Counted from the first letter of the stretch, positions 10,016-19,309 are shown. The stretch: DNA of 64,000 nt from Pseudomonadota bacterium (GCA_021851875.1 JAJZQI010000003.1:124001-188000), one strand, 5' to 3'. Notes: a model not told the origin generated them from the sequence alone. Numbers and translations are program-made.

Positions 10016-10118
10016 ACGCTTGTTTCTTCCCCTTCCCCGGGGTGGCAAGTGTTGTCTCCTCCATCCTCCTCCTTTGGTGGAATTTATAGCGCGGATTTGT
10101 GAATCCGCGCTTTTTTTT
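10016..10118 (+). ncRNA. Candidate CU-rich small RNA with anti-Shine-Dalgarno loops
   Basis: A transcript of about 100 nt would run from the promoter at 9981-10009 to the intrinsic terminator at 10089-10118. It has two C-rich stretches: CTTCCCCTTCCCC from 10026, which can fold with GGGG-TGG-CAAG at 10039-10049, and CTCCTCCATCCTCCTCC from 10056, partly exposed in a loop closed by TCCA (10060-10063) and TGGA (10078-10081). Such CCUCC loops are complementary to ribosome binding sites and recall the cuckoo-RNA class and RsaE-type regulators. The region lies between two minus-strand genes and has no convincing ORF. Function is inferred; expression is not shown. Confidence 0.55.
10089..10118 (+). 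terminator. Rho-independent terminator
   Basis: GCGCGGATT (10089-10097) pairs perfectly with AATCCGCGC (10102-10110) around a four-base loop, followed by eight T residues. The U-tract is only on the plus side, so it ends plus-strand transcription although both flanking genes are on the minus strand. This supports a separate plus-strand transcript. Confidence 0.9.
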
Positions 10119-10132
10119 GTCCATTTCTGCCT

Positions 10133-10480
10133 TTAACCCTCCAGCAACCACTTCTGCGCGGTGTCAAGCTCGCTGAAGCTGGCAATATTGGCGTTCATAT
10201 AAAGGCGGGCAAGCCAGGCACTCCAGCTCAGCCAGTGGTCCGTGGTGACGACGGCAATACGCTCAAAGTCGTTCGGATGTTCGCGGGTGAATTTAAGCTC
10301 TTCCCAGGCGACGTCGATGGTAAAGTCGATCATGTCGCGCAGATCCATCAATAGCCGAATCTTGCCGCCGAACTTCATGCCGTAGATGGCGTTTTCCTCA
10401 AATTCCCGGTAATCGGCCAGGCTGAATTGGCCGGCGACGCTGACGCTGATAAAACCGTCTTCATGCGTGATGCTAATCAT
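10133..10480 (-). CDS. SpoIIAA-like / STAS-type small protein
   Basis: The 115-residue cytoplasmic protein begins MISITHEDGFISVSVAGQFS and has the alternating strand-helix pattern of SpoIIAA-like proteins (PF11964 type), including LMDLRDMIDFTIDVAWEELK in the middle and the C-terminal AQKWLLEG helix. In this family the fold resembles anti-sigma-factor antagonists, but phosphorylation or a partner is not established. It is 109 bp downstream of a PAS histidine kinase on the same strand and may belong to that signalling operon. The ATG is clear. Function beyond a protein-interaction role is unknown. Confidence 0.8.
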   Translation of the reverse strand: MISITHEDGFISVSVAGQFSLADYREFEENAIYGMKFGGKIRLLMDLRDMIDFTIDVAWEELKFTREHPNDFERIAVVTTDHWLSWSAWLARLYMNANIASFSELDTAQKWLLEG

Positions 10481-10589
10481 GGTCTATTTTCCTTTTTGTT
10501 CCTCGGGGCATTCTTCGAGGGGGCGTGCCGCCCTGGTTTCAATTATTGGATGTGGCGGATAAAACTGCAACAGGTGCCGAAGCGGGAGG

Positions 10590-12095
10590 TCATTGGGTGA
10601 CCGGGGCGTGGCTGGCGGTGGACTCGGCGAGTTCGCTCGGAGTGGCCTCCGGTATGGCGATCCAGAAGGACGATCCGGTGCCCGGCACGCTTTCCATGCT
10701 CAGCTTGCCGTACATGTGTTCGACCAATTGGCGCGTAAGGGCAAGTCCAATGCCCGTGCCTTCCACGCTGTCACGTGTTGCGCTCAGGCGGGAGAAGGGG
10801 AGAAAGAGTTTGTCCTGGTCCTCCGGCAAAATGCCCACGCCGGTGTCGTGTACGCCAATGTTCCAGATGCCCGGCTCATCCATCGCGAGGGTAAGCGTCA
10901 CTTTCCCCTTGGGGTGGTTGTACTTGATCGCATTGGAAATGAGGTTGAGCAAGGCCTGTTTCAGTCTTTTGGCATCCGATCTTGCCCAGCCCGATTTGAC
11001 ATTGAGATTGACTTGCAGCGTGATGTCCTGATTTTGCGCAATCGGTTCCATCAGCCAGATGCAGTCACGCATAAGGCTGACCAGTTCGACCGGGACGAGA
11101 TTGAGCGTGATGGCATCTGCCTCGATTTTGGCCATGTCAAGCACATCGTTGATCAAATCCAGCAAGTGCCAGCCGGCTTTTTCCATGTGCCGCAAATAGG
11201 CTTTGTTGTTCTCCGTCGCATCCGGCAGCATGAGCTGGGTGAAGCCGAGAATCGCATTGAGCGGGGTCTTCAGCTCGTGACTCATTTGCGACAGGAAGGA
11301 CGATTTTGCCCGGCTGGCCTGTTCGGCCTGGTCAAGTGCAACGACAAGCGCCTGTTCGGCCCGAACGCGTTGGGTAATGTCGCTGAAACTGAATACCCGT
11401 CCGGTAATCGCGGGTCCGACCTGTTGCGGTTGCGATGTGCAGTCGAACACCTGGCCATCGCTTAAATAGAGCGTGTCGTAACTGGGACGCGAGGGAGTGG
11501 AGAAAATTTCTTCCAGCCTTGTCCGGAAAGCTTCGGGATCGGTCATGCGGTTGACGATGAATTCGCTGATGAGGTGTTCGTTGGGGCTTTGTGTCAGTGT
11601 GGCGGGCAAATTCCACAGGCGGGCAAACTTGTGGTTGAAATTGCGAATATGACCATTGGGAGAGGTCAGCAATATGCCGTCGGCGGTCGCCTCGAGTGTG
11701 GCGCGAATTTCCGCGATGGCGGTGGCGAGTTCGATTTCCGCCGCCTTGCGCTGGGCGATGTTGTGACAGGCAATGACCAGCCAGGGGCGGCCGGCGGCAT
11801 CGTGCTCCTGCTGAATCGAGCGCTCAAGATCAATGAGTACGCCGTCGGCCCGCGGGTATTGGGTCTCGGCGTGATGAATCGGGGTGAATTGGCCGGCGGC
11901 GACGGCCTCCCAATAAAACACGTCGGTCAGGGAGGTCTCGATCTCTGTGATGCGTTTGCCGACCAGACACTGCTCGTCGCAGAGCAGCAATTGGCCAATC
12001 GTGCGGTTGGCGGCCACAATAGTCAATTCTGTCGGGTGAACGGTGAGGGTGCCATCGTTGCAGGCGTCCAGCATCAGGCGCGAAAAGTCAGTCAT
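10590..12095 (-). CDS. PAS-domain sensor histidine kinase
   Basis: The product is 501 residues with no membrane segment, so it is a soluble kinase. Two PAS modules occupy roughly residues 10-130 and 135-255, then a dimerisation domain with phospho-acceptor His273 in SQMSHELKTPLNAI. The ATPase domain shows the N box NLISNAIKYNHP, G1 HDTGVGIL, F box LFLPFSRL and G2 GTGIGLALTRQLVEHM. No receiver domain or adjacent response regulator is present, so its partner is elsewhere. It sits between an upstream HD-GYP gene and a downstream SpoIIAA-like gene, all on the minus strand with short gaps, suggesting joint control of a c-di-GMP-linked response. Confidence 0.9.
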   Translation of the reverse strand: MTDFSRLMLDACNDGTLTVHPTELTIVAANRTIGQLLLCDEQCLVGKRITEIETSLTDVFYWEAVAAGQFTPIHHAETQYPRADGVLIDLERSIQQEHDAAGRPWLVIACHNIAQRKAAEIELATAIAEIRATLEATADGILLTSPNGHIRNFNHKFARLWNLPATLTQSPNEHLISEFIVNRMTDPEAFRTRLEEIFSTPSRPSYDTLYLSDGQVFDCTSQPQQVGPAITGRVFSFSDITQRVRAEQALVVALDQAEQASRAKSSFLSQMSHELKTPLNAILGFTQLMLPDATENNKAYLRHMEKAGWHLLDLINDVLDMAKIEADAITLNLVPVELVSLMRDCIWLMEPIAQNQDITLQVNLNVKSGWARSDAKRLKQALLNLISNAIKYNHPKGKVTLTLAMDEPGIWNIGVHDTGVGILPEDQDKLFLPFSRLSATRDSVEGTGIGLALTRQLVEHMYGKLSMESVPGTGSSFWIAIPEATPSELAESTASHAPVTQ

Positions 12096-12176
12096 GGCTG
12101 CGTGTGCGGGGGCGGCAGGATTGCGCGTGCCTGGCGGAGGGGAAAGGGCAAAGCCGGCTGACGGTATGAGAGCGGG

Positions 12177-13466
12177 TCATGTTGTTGGCTTGGCTGTATT
12201 GGCGGCGTCGTCGAAATAATAGGTGACGCGTTTACGGGGACTCAGATAATCATAAATTTCACGCGGTAGCTGTGCCGGCGGGATGCTCTTGCTGATATTG
12301 ATGTCGGGTTCATCGGCCAGGTCAAGGATAATGGCCTCGTTCTTGGGGATCTCCGCATCATACATCATGATGCTGGGTTTGAGCGCCTTATTGGTGTTGA
12401 CGGAAATGACCAGCCCGACGGTCTCGTTGGATAAGCGGACGATGGTGCCCGGCGGATAGACGCCCATGCAGCGGATGAACTGGTTGAGCGGCGCCGGGTC
12501 GAAATGGGGTCGCTGCTTGGAAAACATTTGCGACAGCGCTTCAAACGGTGTCAGCGATGTCAGCGGGTTGATGTGGTTGCAGTGGTTGTCGTAAATATTG
12601 GGTATGGCCAGGGTGCGGGCCAATTCGCAGATGTTTTCGCCCTTCAGGTGATCGGGGTAACCGCTGCCATCCATGTGTTCGTGATGCTGGCGGATGGCAA
12701 GGCAAATTTTTTCCGGTAGGCCGGCTTTGCGGGCGATTTTCTCGCCATAAGCGGAATGTTCCTGCAGGAAATGCGTTTCCGCCTGGTTGAGCGGTTCAAT
12801 TTTCTTGGTAATACGATCAGGAATTTCCAGTTTGCCAATATCGTGCAGCAGGCCCAGCATGCCGACCTGTTCGATAAATTCACGCGGTTTGCCGCTTTCC
12901 TTGGCCAGAATCATGGACAAAACCGAAACATTGAGCGAATGGAAATAAACCTCTTCACCGGCCACCTTGTCGTTCAATGCGTGAATGGCGATATCCTTGT
13001 TCTGCAGCATGGTATCCAGCATTTGGCCAATGAGGACTTCTGCCGCGGCAACCGAGTCTTTCGGGTTGGAGTAGATATTCTGATTGATGTGCCGAACCGT
13101 TTGGGCCGCTTCCAGCAGGCGCTTTTCGCATTCGATGACGGCTGCACGCTGCCGTTCCAGGCGTGCAATGCGCACTTTTTTGGCCTCCTGCAGCGCCAGC
13201 AGGCGCGCATCTTCCTGCGGGTCGGTCGGCGGGGCGGCAGTCGCGGGGGCGCCGACGGCTTGGGGCGGGCAGTCGCTCTTGGCCGGAATATAGCGAATTT
13301 CCTTCAGGCCGAGACGGCGCAGAGTAGCCAGTTGCTTGTTGTCGCGAATCTTGAACGTATTGGTCGGGAAGGGATGGTCGAGCCATGACAAATCGAGCCG
13401 GATAAAAAGGCCGACGCACAGTTGATCGACTGAAATTGTTTCGTATTCTTCCGTCGTCATTCTCAC
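12177..13466 (-). CDS. HD-GYP domain c-di-GMP phosphodiesterase with DUF3391 N-terminus
   Basis: The 429-residue protein has a DUF3391-type N-terminal domain (ISVDQLCVGLFIRLDLSWLDHPF), a helical linker and an HD-GYP domain. The metal and catalytic signatures are complete: LLHDIGK with His208-Asp209 and HHEHMDGSGYP starting near residue 261. Family members hydrolyse cyclic di-GMP to GMP and often control motility and biofilm. A GTG start (13466, with GGA five bases upstream) and an ATG two codons later are both possible. It lies 81 bp upstream of the PAS kinase gene and is likely the first gene of that operon. Confidence 0.9.
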   Translation of the reverse strand: MRMTTEEYETISVDQLCVGLFIRLDLSWLDHPFPTNTFKIRDNKQLATLRRLGLKEIRYIPAKSDCPPQAVGAPATAAPPTDPQEDARLLALQEAKKVRIARLERQRAAVIECEKRLLEAAQTVRHINQNIYSNPKDSVAAAEVLIGQMLDTMLQNKDIAIHALNDKVAGEEVYFHSLNVSVLSMILAKESGKPREFIEQVGMLGLLHDIGKLEIPDRITKKIEPLNQAETHFLQEHSAYGEKIARKAGLPEKICLAIRQHHEHMDGSGYPDHLKGENICELARTLAIPNIYDNHCNHINPLTSLTPFEALSQMFSKQRPHFDPAPLNQFIRCMGVYPPGTIVRLSNETVGLVISVNTNKALKPSIMMYDAEIPKNEAIILDLADEPDINISKSIPPAQLPREIYDYLSPRKRVTYYFDDAANTAKPTT

Positions 13467-13664
13467 GCTATTCCGTGTGATTGAAACAATTCATTATTGA
13501 TGACGGACAGGGGAAGGTCAAATAGTGAATTAGTGCCTGCGCAGGCGGCGGCGCAAGGATGGGCGGGCGAGCGATGCGGAGGGAGTGGCGGGTGGGGGGT
13601 AAGAATGGCGAGCGGTTGATGGGGTAAAGCCCGCCGGCGGCCCGGCCGGTACCGGGTGGGCTTG

Positions 13665-14786
13665 TCAGGGAACTTGCCGGGCGGGAATGAAGGGTTCGAC
13701 TTCGCGCCGCAGAAATTCGTGGAAGTGCAGCATACCGTCTTCCATTGGCGACTGATAGGGGCCTGTTTCGCTGATCCCCTGGGCATGCAGGGCGCGTCGG
13801 CCATCCTCCATGCGCTGGCAGATTTCCTCATCCTCAAGCGCGGTCTCGCGATAAGCGGCCTGCTCGGCTTCGAGGAATTCGCGTTCGAACAGCACGATTT
13901 CCTCGGGGTAATAGAACTCGACCACATTGGTGCAGTTGAGCGGACCGCGCGGAATGATGTGGGAAACGACCAGCGTGTGGGGATACCACTCGATCATGAT
14001 ATTGGGGAAATAGGTGAGCCAAATCGCGCCATGGCGCGGCAGCTTGCCGTTGCCATACTTGAGCACCTGGTTGTGCCACTGGGTATAGACCGGGCTGCCG
14101 GGGCGCGCCAGTTCATGATGCAGGCCGACCGTCTGCACGCTGTGCCAGTCGCCGAATTCCCAGCGCAGCTCGGCACAGTTGACGAACTGACCCAGGCCGG
14201 GGTGGAAGGGGGCGACATGGTAGTCTTCCAGATAAACCTCGATGAAGGTTTTCCAGTTGAAGTTGTATTCCTCTATCTCGACGTGATCGAGCATGAAGCC
14301 GGAAAAATCCAGGTCTTCGCGTACTCCCAATTTGGCGAGATCGCGCGCGACGTCGCGCGGCCCGTTGAAAAGCAGGCCGTTCCAGTTTTGCAGCGGAGTC
14401 TTGCCGAGGTTCAGGCAGGGCGTGCTCGGAAAGTGCGGCGCGCCGAGCAGTTCGCCCTGCAAATTGTAGGTCCAGCGATGCAGCGGGCAGACAATGTTCT
14501 TGGCATTGCCGCGGCCTTTGTTCATCAGGGCCTGGCGGTGGCGGCACACGTTCGACAGGAGTTCGACGCTGTTCGCGTTGCGCGCCAGCATGCGCGCATG
14601 GTTCATCCATTCAAGCGTATGGTAGTCGCCGACATTCGGCACCATGAGTTCGTGACCAATATAGCCCGGGCCGTGCTGGAACAGGCGCTCCATCTCTGTG
14701 TCGTAAATGTCCTGGTCGATATACCAGTTGACAGGAAGCTGCGGCGAGGATTGCTGCAGGGAAGAAGTGTTGACAAGTGCGGTCAT
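13665..14786 (-). CDS. Rieske [2Fe-2S] non-heme iron oxygenase, alpha-subunit-like
   Basis: This 373-residue protein has a Rieske centre CRHR at Cys81/His83 and CPLH at Cys100/His103, followed by a catalytic domain with the mononuclear iron motif EDYHVAPFHPG. This is the layout of aromatic-ring-hydroxylating or choline-monooxygenase-like alpha subunits. No ferredoxin, reductase or beta subunit is next to it, so electrons must come from elsewhere and the substrate is unknown. It stands alone: 198 bp separate it from the HD-GYP gene downstream and 218 bp of mostly featureless DNA lie upstream. The ATG start is consistent with family length. Confidence 0.85.
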   Translation of the reverse strand: MTALVNTSSLQQSSPQLPVNWYIDQDIYDTEMERLFQHGPGYIGHELMVPNVGDYHTLEWMNHARMLARNANSVELLSNVCRHRQALMNKGRGNAKNIVCPLHRWTYNLQGELLGAPHFPSTPCLNLGKTPLQNWNGLLFNGPRDVARDLAKLGVREDLDFSGFMLDHVEIEEYNFNWKTFIEVYLEDYHVAPFHPGLGQFVNCAELRWEFGDWHSVQTVGLHHELARPGSPVYTQWHNQVLKYGNGKLPRHGAIWLTYFPNIMIEWYPHTLVVSHIIPRGPLNCTNVVEFYYPEEIVLFEREFLEAEQAAYRETALEDEEICQRMEDGRRALHAQGISETGPYQSPMEDGMLHFHEFLRREVEPFIPARQVP

Positions 14787-15004
14787 CGCACAACCCCTTG
14801 ATTACCTTTAAGTCCTTAAGAACCCAAAAGCGCCACGTGGCCGGGCGCACCCCTAGACTGTCCCGCGAAGGGGAAACCGAGGATTGTACCTTGCATGGCA
14901 ATGAGTGGCAAGTCTTTGTGTGTCCCGTGCGGTTTCGCTGGCGGGCATATCCGACTGGTAATTTTTGTTAGACAACGCATGATTAATAACAAGCATGGAG
15001 TTCG

Positions 15005-15271
15005 ATGGTCAGAGGTTCTGGGGGTGGGGCAAGAAGGGTGGTCCTGAAGCACAATCCGATAAAACGCGGCCCGGACAGAAGGGGAAGAGATAAAGGGCCA
15101 TCCATTGGCTGGAAGGACCGGCGACGCCATCCGGATAGGCGAATGCCGGAGGTTGAGGAGATTTCGCTGGCAGAGTTTGAGGCCATGCTGCAGCAAGCGG
15201 AGTTTGAAAAGTCCACGCATCATGGCCAGGGGCACGGTTGGGGCAAGTTGAAAAAGAAAAAGGTTGAATAG
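15005..15271 (+). CDS. Small basic hypothetical protein
   Basis: This 88-residue reading frame encodes a very basic, Arg/Lys-rich protein with the pattern GPDRRGRDKGPSIGWKDRRR, then an acidic middle (EVEEISLAEFEAML) and a lysine-rich C-terminus KLKKKKVE. I do not recognise a named domain. A GTG about 11 codons in, preceded by AAGAAGG, is an alternative start that gives VVLKHNPIKRG. The clustered charge could suit nucleic-acid or ribosome binding, but that is a guess. It lies in the gap between the divergent Rieske gene and xseB. Confidence 0.45.
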   Translation: MVRGSGGGARRVVLKHNPIKRGPDRRGRDKGPSIGWKDRRRHPDRRMPEVEEISLAEFEAMLQQAEFEKSTHHGQGHGWGKLKKKKVE

Positions 15272-15412
15272 CGGTTCTTTCGATAAGGCATGTTAGGGCG
15301 CGCTTTTCTTGACCGGAAGAGCGTGCTGGAGTATGTTCCCCGTTTTAATCCGGCATACTCGCGGCAGCGTTGCAGCCTCACTGTGTGAGGTTCGGCGTGA
15401 AAATTGAATTTC

Positions 15413-15643
15413 ATGGCAAAATCTGGCCAATCTCCCCAAAAGAACTTTGAAGCGGCTCTGGCTGAGCTGGAGCAGATCGTCAGCCAATTGGAGGCCGGGC
15501 AGCTGTCCCTGGATGACTCCCTGGCGGCTTACAAGCAAGGCATCGAATTGCTGCAATTTTGTCAGCAAACCTTGCAGGCGGCGGAACAGCAGGTGCAAGT
15601 GCTGGAAAATGGTGTGTTGCGCAATCTGACGGAAGAAAACTGA
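15413..15643 (+). CDS. xseB: Exodeoxyribonuclease VII small subunit
   Basis: The 76-residue protein MAKSGQSPQKNFEAALAELE has the two-helix XseB signature LEQIVSQLEAGQLSLDDSLAAYKQGIELL. Several copies of XseB bind the XseA large subunit to form exonuclease VII, which degrades single-stranded DNA. The ATG at 15413 fits the family better than an in-frame TTG nine bases earlier. Its stop codon overlaps the start of ispA by one base (TGATG), so the two are translationally coupled; xseB-ispA-dxs is a common proteobacterial order. xseA is not in the window. Confidence 0.93.
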   Translation: MAKSGQSPQKNFEAALAELEQIVSQLEAGQLSLDDSLAAYKQGIELLQFCQQTLQAAEQQVQVLENGVLRNLTEEN

Positions 15644-16539
15644 TGCTGGCGGCTGATTTTCAGGAATGGATGCAGGCCCATGCGGCACGTATGGAGTCGG
15701 TGCTGGACAGGGTGCTGCCGCCGGTCAGCCAGGCGCCCGCGCGTTTGCATGAGGCCATGCGCTATGTGGCGCTCGATGGCGGCAAACGGGTGCGTCCGCT
15801 GCTGGCTTTTGCCGCCGGCGCATTGACCGGCGCCGATGCGGCGCGGGTGGAGCTGGCGGCCGCCGGTGTCGAGCTGATTCATGTGTATTCGCTGGTACAT
15901 GATGACATGCCCTGCATGGACGACGACGTGCTGCGGCGGGGCAAGCCGACCTGCCATGTGGCGTACGATGATGCGACCGCCTTGCTGGTGGGCGACAGCC
16001 TGCAAAGCCTGGCCTTTCAGGTGCTGGCGCAACACGTGCTGAGCGATGCGCCGCAGCAGCAGCTGAAAATGCTGGAATTGCTGGCCGTGGCTTCCGGCTC
16101 CTGCGGCATGGCGGGCGGGCAGGCGATCGATCTGGCGAGCGTCGGTCAGGAACTGACGCTGCCGGAGCTCGAATTCATGCATATCCACAAAACCGGTGCG
16201 CTGATCCGCGCGGCCATCCTGCTGGGGGCTTTGTGCGGGCGCGGCATGACGAAAACGGAGGAGCAGGCGCTGCAGCGCTACGCCAACCGCGTTGGTCTGG
16301 CTTTCCAGGTGGTGGACGATATTCTCGACACCGAGGCGGATACCGCCACGCTGGGCAAAACCGCCGGCAAGGACGCGGCCAACGATAAGCCGACTTATGT
16401 TTCCCTCATGGGGCTGGAAGCGGCGCGCCGTTTTGCCGCCGATCTGCATACCGAAGCGCTGGCGGCACTTGAGCTTTTTGGAGAAACCGCCTTGCGCCTG
16501 CGCCAGTTGGCCGACTTCATTGTGCTGCGCAAATTCTGA
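15643..16539 (+). CDS. ispA: Farnesyl diphosphate synthase (polyprenyl synthetase)
   Basis: This 298-residue enzyme condenses DMAPP and IPP into farnesyl diphosphate, feeding quinone and undecaprenyl lipid synthesis. The first aspartate-rich motif DDMPCMDDD begins at Asp87 and the second, [11 protein letters not shown], at about Asp225; the GGKRVRPLL substrate loop lies near residue 46. The ATG overlaps the xseB stop and fits family length, while longer in-frame starts would run into xseB. The gene ends in ATGA overlap with dxs, so the early and middle steps of isoprenoid synthesis are co-translated. Confidence 0.95.
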   Translation: MLAADFQEWMQAHAARMESVLDRVLPPVSQAPARLHEAMRYVALDGGKRVRPLLAFAAGALTGADAARVELAAAGVELIHVYSLVHDDMPCMDDDVLRRGKPTCHVAYDDATALLVGDSLQSLAFQVLAQHVLSDAPQQQLKMLELLAVASGSCGMAGGQAIDLASVGQELTLPELEFMHIHKTGALIRAAILLGALCGRGMTKTEEQALQRYANRVGLAFQVVDDILDTEADTATLGKTAGKDAANDKPTYVSLMGLEAARRFAADLHTEALAALELFGETALRLRQLADFIVLRKF

Positions 16540-18392
16540 TGAACTATTCCCTGCTCGAATCCATTCAGTTTCCGGCGGATTTGCGTCAGCTGGAACGGCG
16601 TCAGTTGCCGCAGCTGGCGGAAGACTTGCGCGCTTTCCTGATCGACAGCGTTTCCCGGACCGGTGGGCATCTTTCCTCCAACCTCGGCGCCGTGGAACTG
16701 ACGCTGGCGCTGCACTATGTGTTCAATACACCGGAAGATCGCATTGTCTGGGACGTTGGGCATCAGTCCTATCCGCACAAAATTCTCACCGGCCGGCGCG
16801 AGGCCATGTCCAGCATGCGCCAGACCGACGGCCTGGCGGGCTTTCCGAAGCGGGAAGAGAGTCCGTACGACACCTTCGGAGTGGGGCACTCCAGCACTTC
16901 GATTTCGGCCGCGCTTGGCATGGCGGTGGCGGCAAAGCAAAAAGGCGAACAGCGCCGTGCCATTGCCGTCATCGGCGATGGGGCGATGACGGCCGGCATG
17001 GCGTTTGAAGCGCTGAACAATGCCGGCGCCATGGACGCCAACGTGCTGGTGATCCTGAACGACAACGAAATGTCCATTTCGCCCAATGTCGGGGCTTTGA
17101 GCAACTACCTGGCAAAGCTCATGTCCGGCAGCATCTATCGCACCATGCGCAAGGGCGGCGAGAAGGTGCTGGGCGTGGTGCCGCCGATTCTCGAACTGGC
17201 CAAGCGGGCGGAAGAACACGTCAAAGGCATGGTGGTGCCCGGTACCTTGTTCGAAGAGTTCGGCTTTAATTATATCGGCCCGATCGACGGTCACGATCTG
17301 GATGTGCTGATCACGACGTTGTCAAACATACAGCAGCTCGACGGTCCGCAGTTTCTGCATGTGGTGACCAAAAAAGGCAAGGGCTTCGCTCCGGCGGAAC
17401 AGGATCCCTGTCTGTTCCACGGCGTGGCCAAATTCGATCCGCTCACCGGCCAGGCGCAAAGCAAGACGGCAGCCGGCAAACCCACCTACACCCAGGTGTT
17501 CGGCGACTGGCTGTGTGACATGGCGGCGGCCGACAGCAAGCTGGTCGGCATTACCCCGGCCATGCGCGAGGGTTCCGGCCTGGTGCGGTTTTCCCGTGAA
17601 TACCCCGAGCGCTATTTTGATGTGGGTATTGCCGAGCAGCACGCGCTGACGTTTGCAGCCGGTTTGGCCTGCGAGGGGCTGAAGCCGGTGGTGGCCATTT
17701 ACTCGACTTTCCTGCAACGGGCGTATGACCAGTTGGTGCATGACGTGGCGCTGCAGAATCTGCCGGTCGTGCTGGCCATCGACCGGGCCGGTCTGGTGGG
17801 GGCCGACGGTCCGACCCATGCCGGCAGTCTGGATATCTCCTTTTTGCGCTGCGTGCCCAATATGCTGGTGATGGCGCCGGCGGACGAAGACGAGTGCCGC
17901 AAAATGCTGACCACCGCCTTCCGGCATGCGGGCCCTTCGGCCGTGCGTTATCCCCGCGGCACCGGGCCCGGTGTGCCGGTGTCAAAAGAGCTGCAGTCCC
18001 TGCCGCTCGGTCGCGCCGAAGTGCGCCGTCGGGGCAAGCGGGTGGCATTGCTGGCTTTCGGCAGCATGGTGGCGGTGGCCGAGCAGGTGGCGGACGAGCT
18101 GGATGCCACCGTGGTCAATATGCGTTTCATCAAACCGCTTGACCGCGAGACCGTGCGCGAGATGGCCGGGCAGCACGAATTGCTGGTGACGCTGGAAGAA
18201 AACGCCTTGATGGGCGGCGCCGGCAGTGCCGTGGCCGAGGCGCTGGCGGAAATGGGGGTGGTGAAATCCATGCTGCATCTGGGGCTGCCGGACCGCTTTG
18301 TGGAGCACGGCGACGCGACGGAGCTGCTGCGTCGTTGCGGCCTGGATGCAACAGGCGTACTGCAAAGTGTGCGCCGGCAATTACCCGACTAG
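16539..18392 (+). CDS. dxs: 1-deoxy-D-xylulose-5-phosphate synthase
   Basis: The 617-residue thiamine-diphosphate enzyme makes DXP from pyruvate and glyceraldehyde 3-phosphate, the entry step of the MEP isoprenoid pathway. The TPP-binding signature [18 protein letters not shown] lies near residue 148-165, [15 protein letters not shown] near 70, and the transketolase-like pyrimidine domain with [15 protein letters not shown] near 415-430. Length matches the family. Its ATG overlaps the ispA stop by one base. It is the last gene of the xseB-ispA-dxs unit; folE2 downstream has its own promoter. Confidence 0.96.
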   Translation: MNYSLLESIQFPADLRQLERRQLPQLAEDLRAFLIDSVSRTGGHLSSNLGAVELTLALHYVFNTPEDRIVWDVGHQSYPHKILTGRREAMSSMRQTDGLAGFPKREESPYDTFGVGHSSTSISAALGMAVAAKQKGEQRRAIAVIGDGAMTAGMAFEALNNAGAMDANVLVILNDNEMSISPNVGALSNYLAKLMSGSIYRTMRKGGEKVLGVVPPILELAKRAEEHVKGMVVPGTLFEEFGFNYIGPIDGHDLDVLITTLSNIQQLDGPQFLHVVTKKGKGFAPAEQDPCLFHGVAKFDPLTGQAQSKTAAGKPTYTQVFGDWLCDMAAADSKLVGITPAMREGSGLVRFSREYPERYFDVGIAEQHALTFAAGLACEGLKPVVAIYSTFLQRAYDQLVHDVALQNLPVVLAIDRAGLVGADGPTHAGSLDISFLRCVPNMLVMAPADEDECRKMLTTAFRHAGPSAVRYPRGTGPGVPVSKELQSLPLGRAEVRRRGKRVALLAFGSMVAVAEQVADELDATVVNMRFIKPLDRETVREMAGQHELLVTLEENALMGGAGSAVAEALAEMGVVKSMLHLGLPDRFVEHGDATELLRRCGLDATGVLQSVRRQLPD

Positions 18393-18421
18393 TTTACTCG
18401 GGTATTGAAATCCCCTATACT
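18393..18421 (+). promoter_or_regulatory. Sigma-70 promoter upstream of folE2
   Basis: TTTACT (18393-18398) and TATACT (18416-18421) are separated by 17 bases, starting immediately after the dxs stop and 37 bases before the folE2 ATG. This indicates that folE2 can be transcribed independently of dxs. No convincing Zur palindrome was seen, although folE2 genes are often zinc-regulated. Confidence 0.55.
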
Positions 18422-18457
18422 ATTCACTTGGTAGAATCTGATTTTCAAGGAAGTTCC

Positions 18458-19264
18458 ATGACTCAGTGTTGCGACACCCAGGCGATCCCCGATGTGCAAA
18501 GCACGCCTGACACGCGCCAGATCGCGATCGACAAGGTCGGTATCAAGTCCATCCGCCACCCGGTGAAGGTGGCCGACAAGGACGGCGGTGTGCAGCACAC
18601 GGTAGCCACTTTCAACATGTACGTGCACCTGCCGCATAATTTCAAGGGCACGCACATGTCGCGCTTTGTCGAGATTCTCAATGGCTATGAGCGCGAGATC
18701 TCGGTGGAAAATTTCGAGGCCATGCTGCGCCAGATGGTGGCACGCCTGGAAGCGGAGTCCGGTCACGTGGAAATGAGCTTCCCTTATTTCATCAACAAGA
18801 AGGCTCCCGTGTCCGGCGTGCAAAGCCTGCTCGACTACGAGGTGACCTTTATCGGTGAAATCCGTCAGGGCAAATTTGAACAGTGGGTGCGCGTTGTGGT
18901 GCCGGTCACCAGTCTGTGCCCCTGCTCCAAGAAGATTTCCGACTACGGTGCGCATAACCAGCGCTCGCATGTCACCATTACCGCCAAGATCAACAGTTTC
19001 GTCTGGGTCGAAGAGCTGGTGCGCATGGCGGAAGAGCAGGCGTCCTGCGAACTGTTCGGTCTGCTCAAGCGGCCGGATGAGAAGTACGTCACCGAATATG
19101 CCTACAATCACCCGAAATTCGTGGAAGATCTGGTGCGCGATGTGGCGGCAGTCCTGAATGCGGAACCGCGTATCGACGCTTATGTGGTGGAAAGCGAAAA
19201 TTTCGAATCCATCCACAATCACTCCGCCTACGCGCTGATCGAAAAAGACAAGCGCGCCGCCTGA
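18458..19264 (+). CDS. folE2: GTP cyclohydrolase FolE2 (type IB)
   Basis: The 268-residue enzyme converts GTP to 7,8-dihydroneopterin triphosphate, the first step of folate synthesis. It is the FolE2 type rather than FolE: the signature [21 protein letters not shown] holds the metal-binding cysteine, and the glutamate in [15 protein letters not shown] is characteristic. FolE2 enzymes work with metals other than zinc and often serve under zinc limitation. The ATG fits the family length, with AAGGAAG upstream. folP, a later folate gene, lies 2.2 kb downstream beyond ftsH. Confidence 0.94.
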   Translation: MTQCCDTQAIPDVQSTPDTRQIAIDKVGIKSIRHPVKVADKDGGVQHTVATFNMYVHLPHNFKGTHMSRFVEILNGYEREISVENFEAMLRQMVARLEAESGHVEMSFPYFINKKAPVSGVQSLLDYEVTFIGEIRQGKFEQWVRVVVPVTSLCPCSKKISDYGAHNQRSHVTITAKINSFVWVEELVRMAEEQASCELFGLLKRPDEKYVTEYAYNHPKFVEDLVRDVAAVLNAEPRIDAYVVESENFESIHNHSAYALIEKDKRAA

Positions 19265-19276
19265 TGTTTTCAGCGC

Positions 19277-19309
19277 CTTGTCGGCCGGGGGAACCACCCG
19301 GCCGACAAG
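19277..19309. terminator. Strong hairpin downstream of folE2
   Basis: CTTGTCGGCCGGG (19277-19289) pairs over 13 bp with CCCGGCCGACAAG (19297-19309) around a seven-base loop. It starts 12 bases after the folE2 stop. There is no U-tract, so it may act as an RNA-stabilising or Rho-assisted terminator rather than a classical intrinsic one. Confidence 0.5.

Noticed and set aside
9911-10102. 63-codon plus-strand frame between two minus-strand genes
   Set aside because: It spans the promoter and terminator of the sRNA candidate, has no Shine-Dalgarno and an implausible Ser/Pro-rich product.
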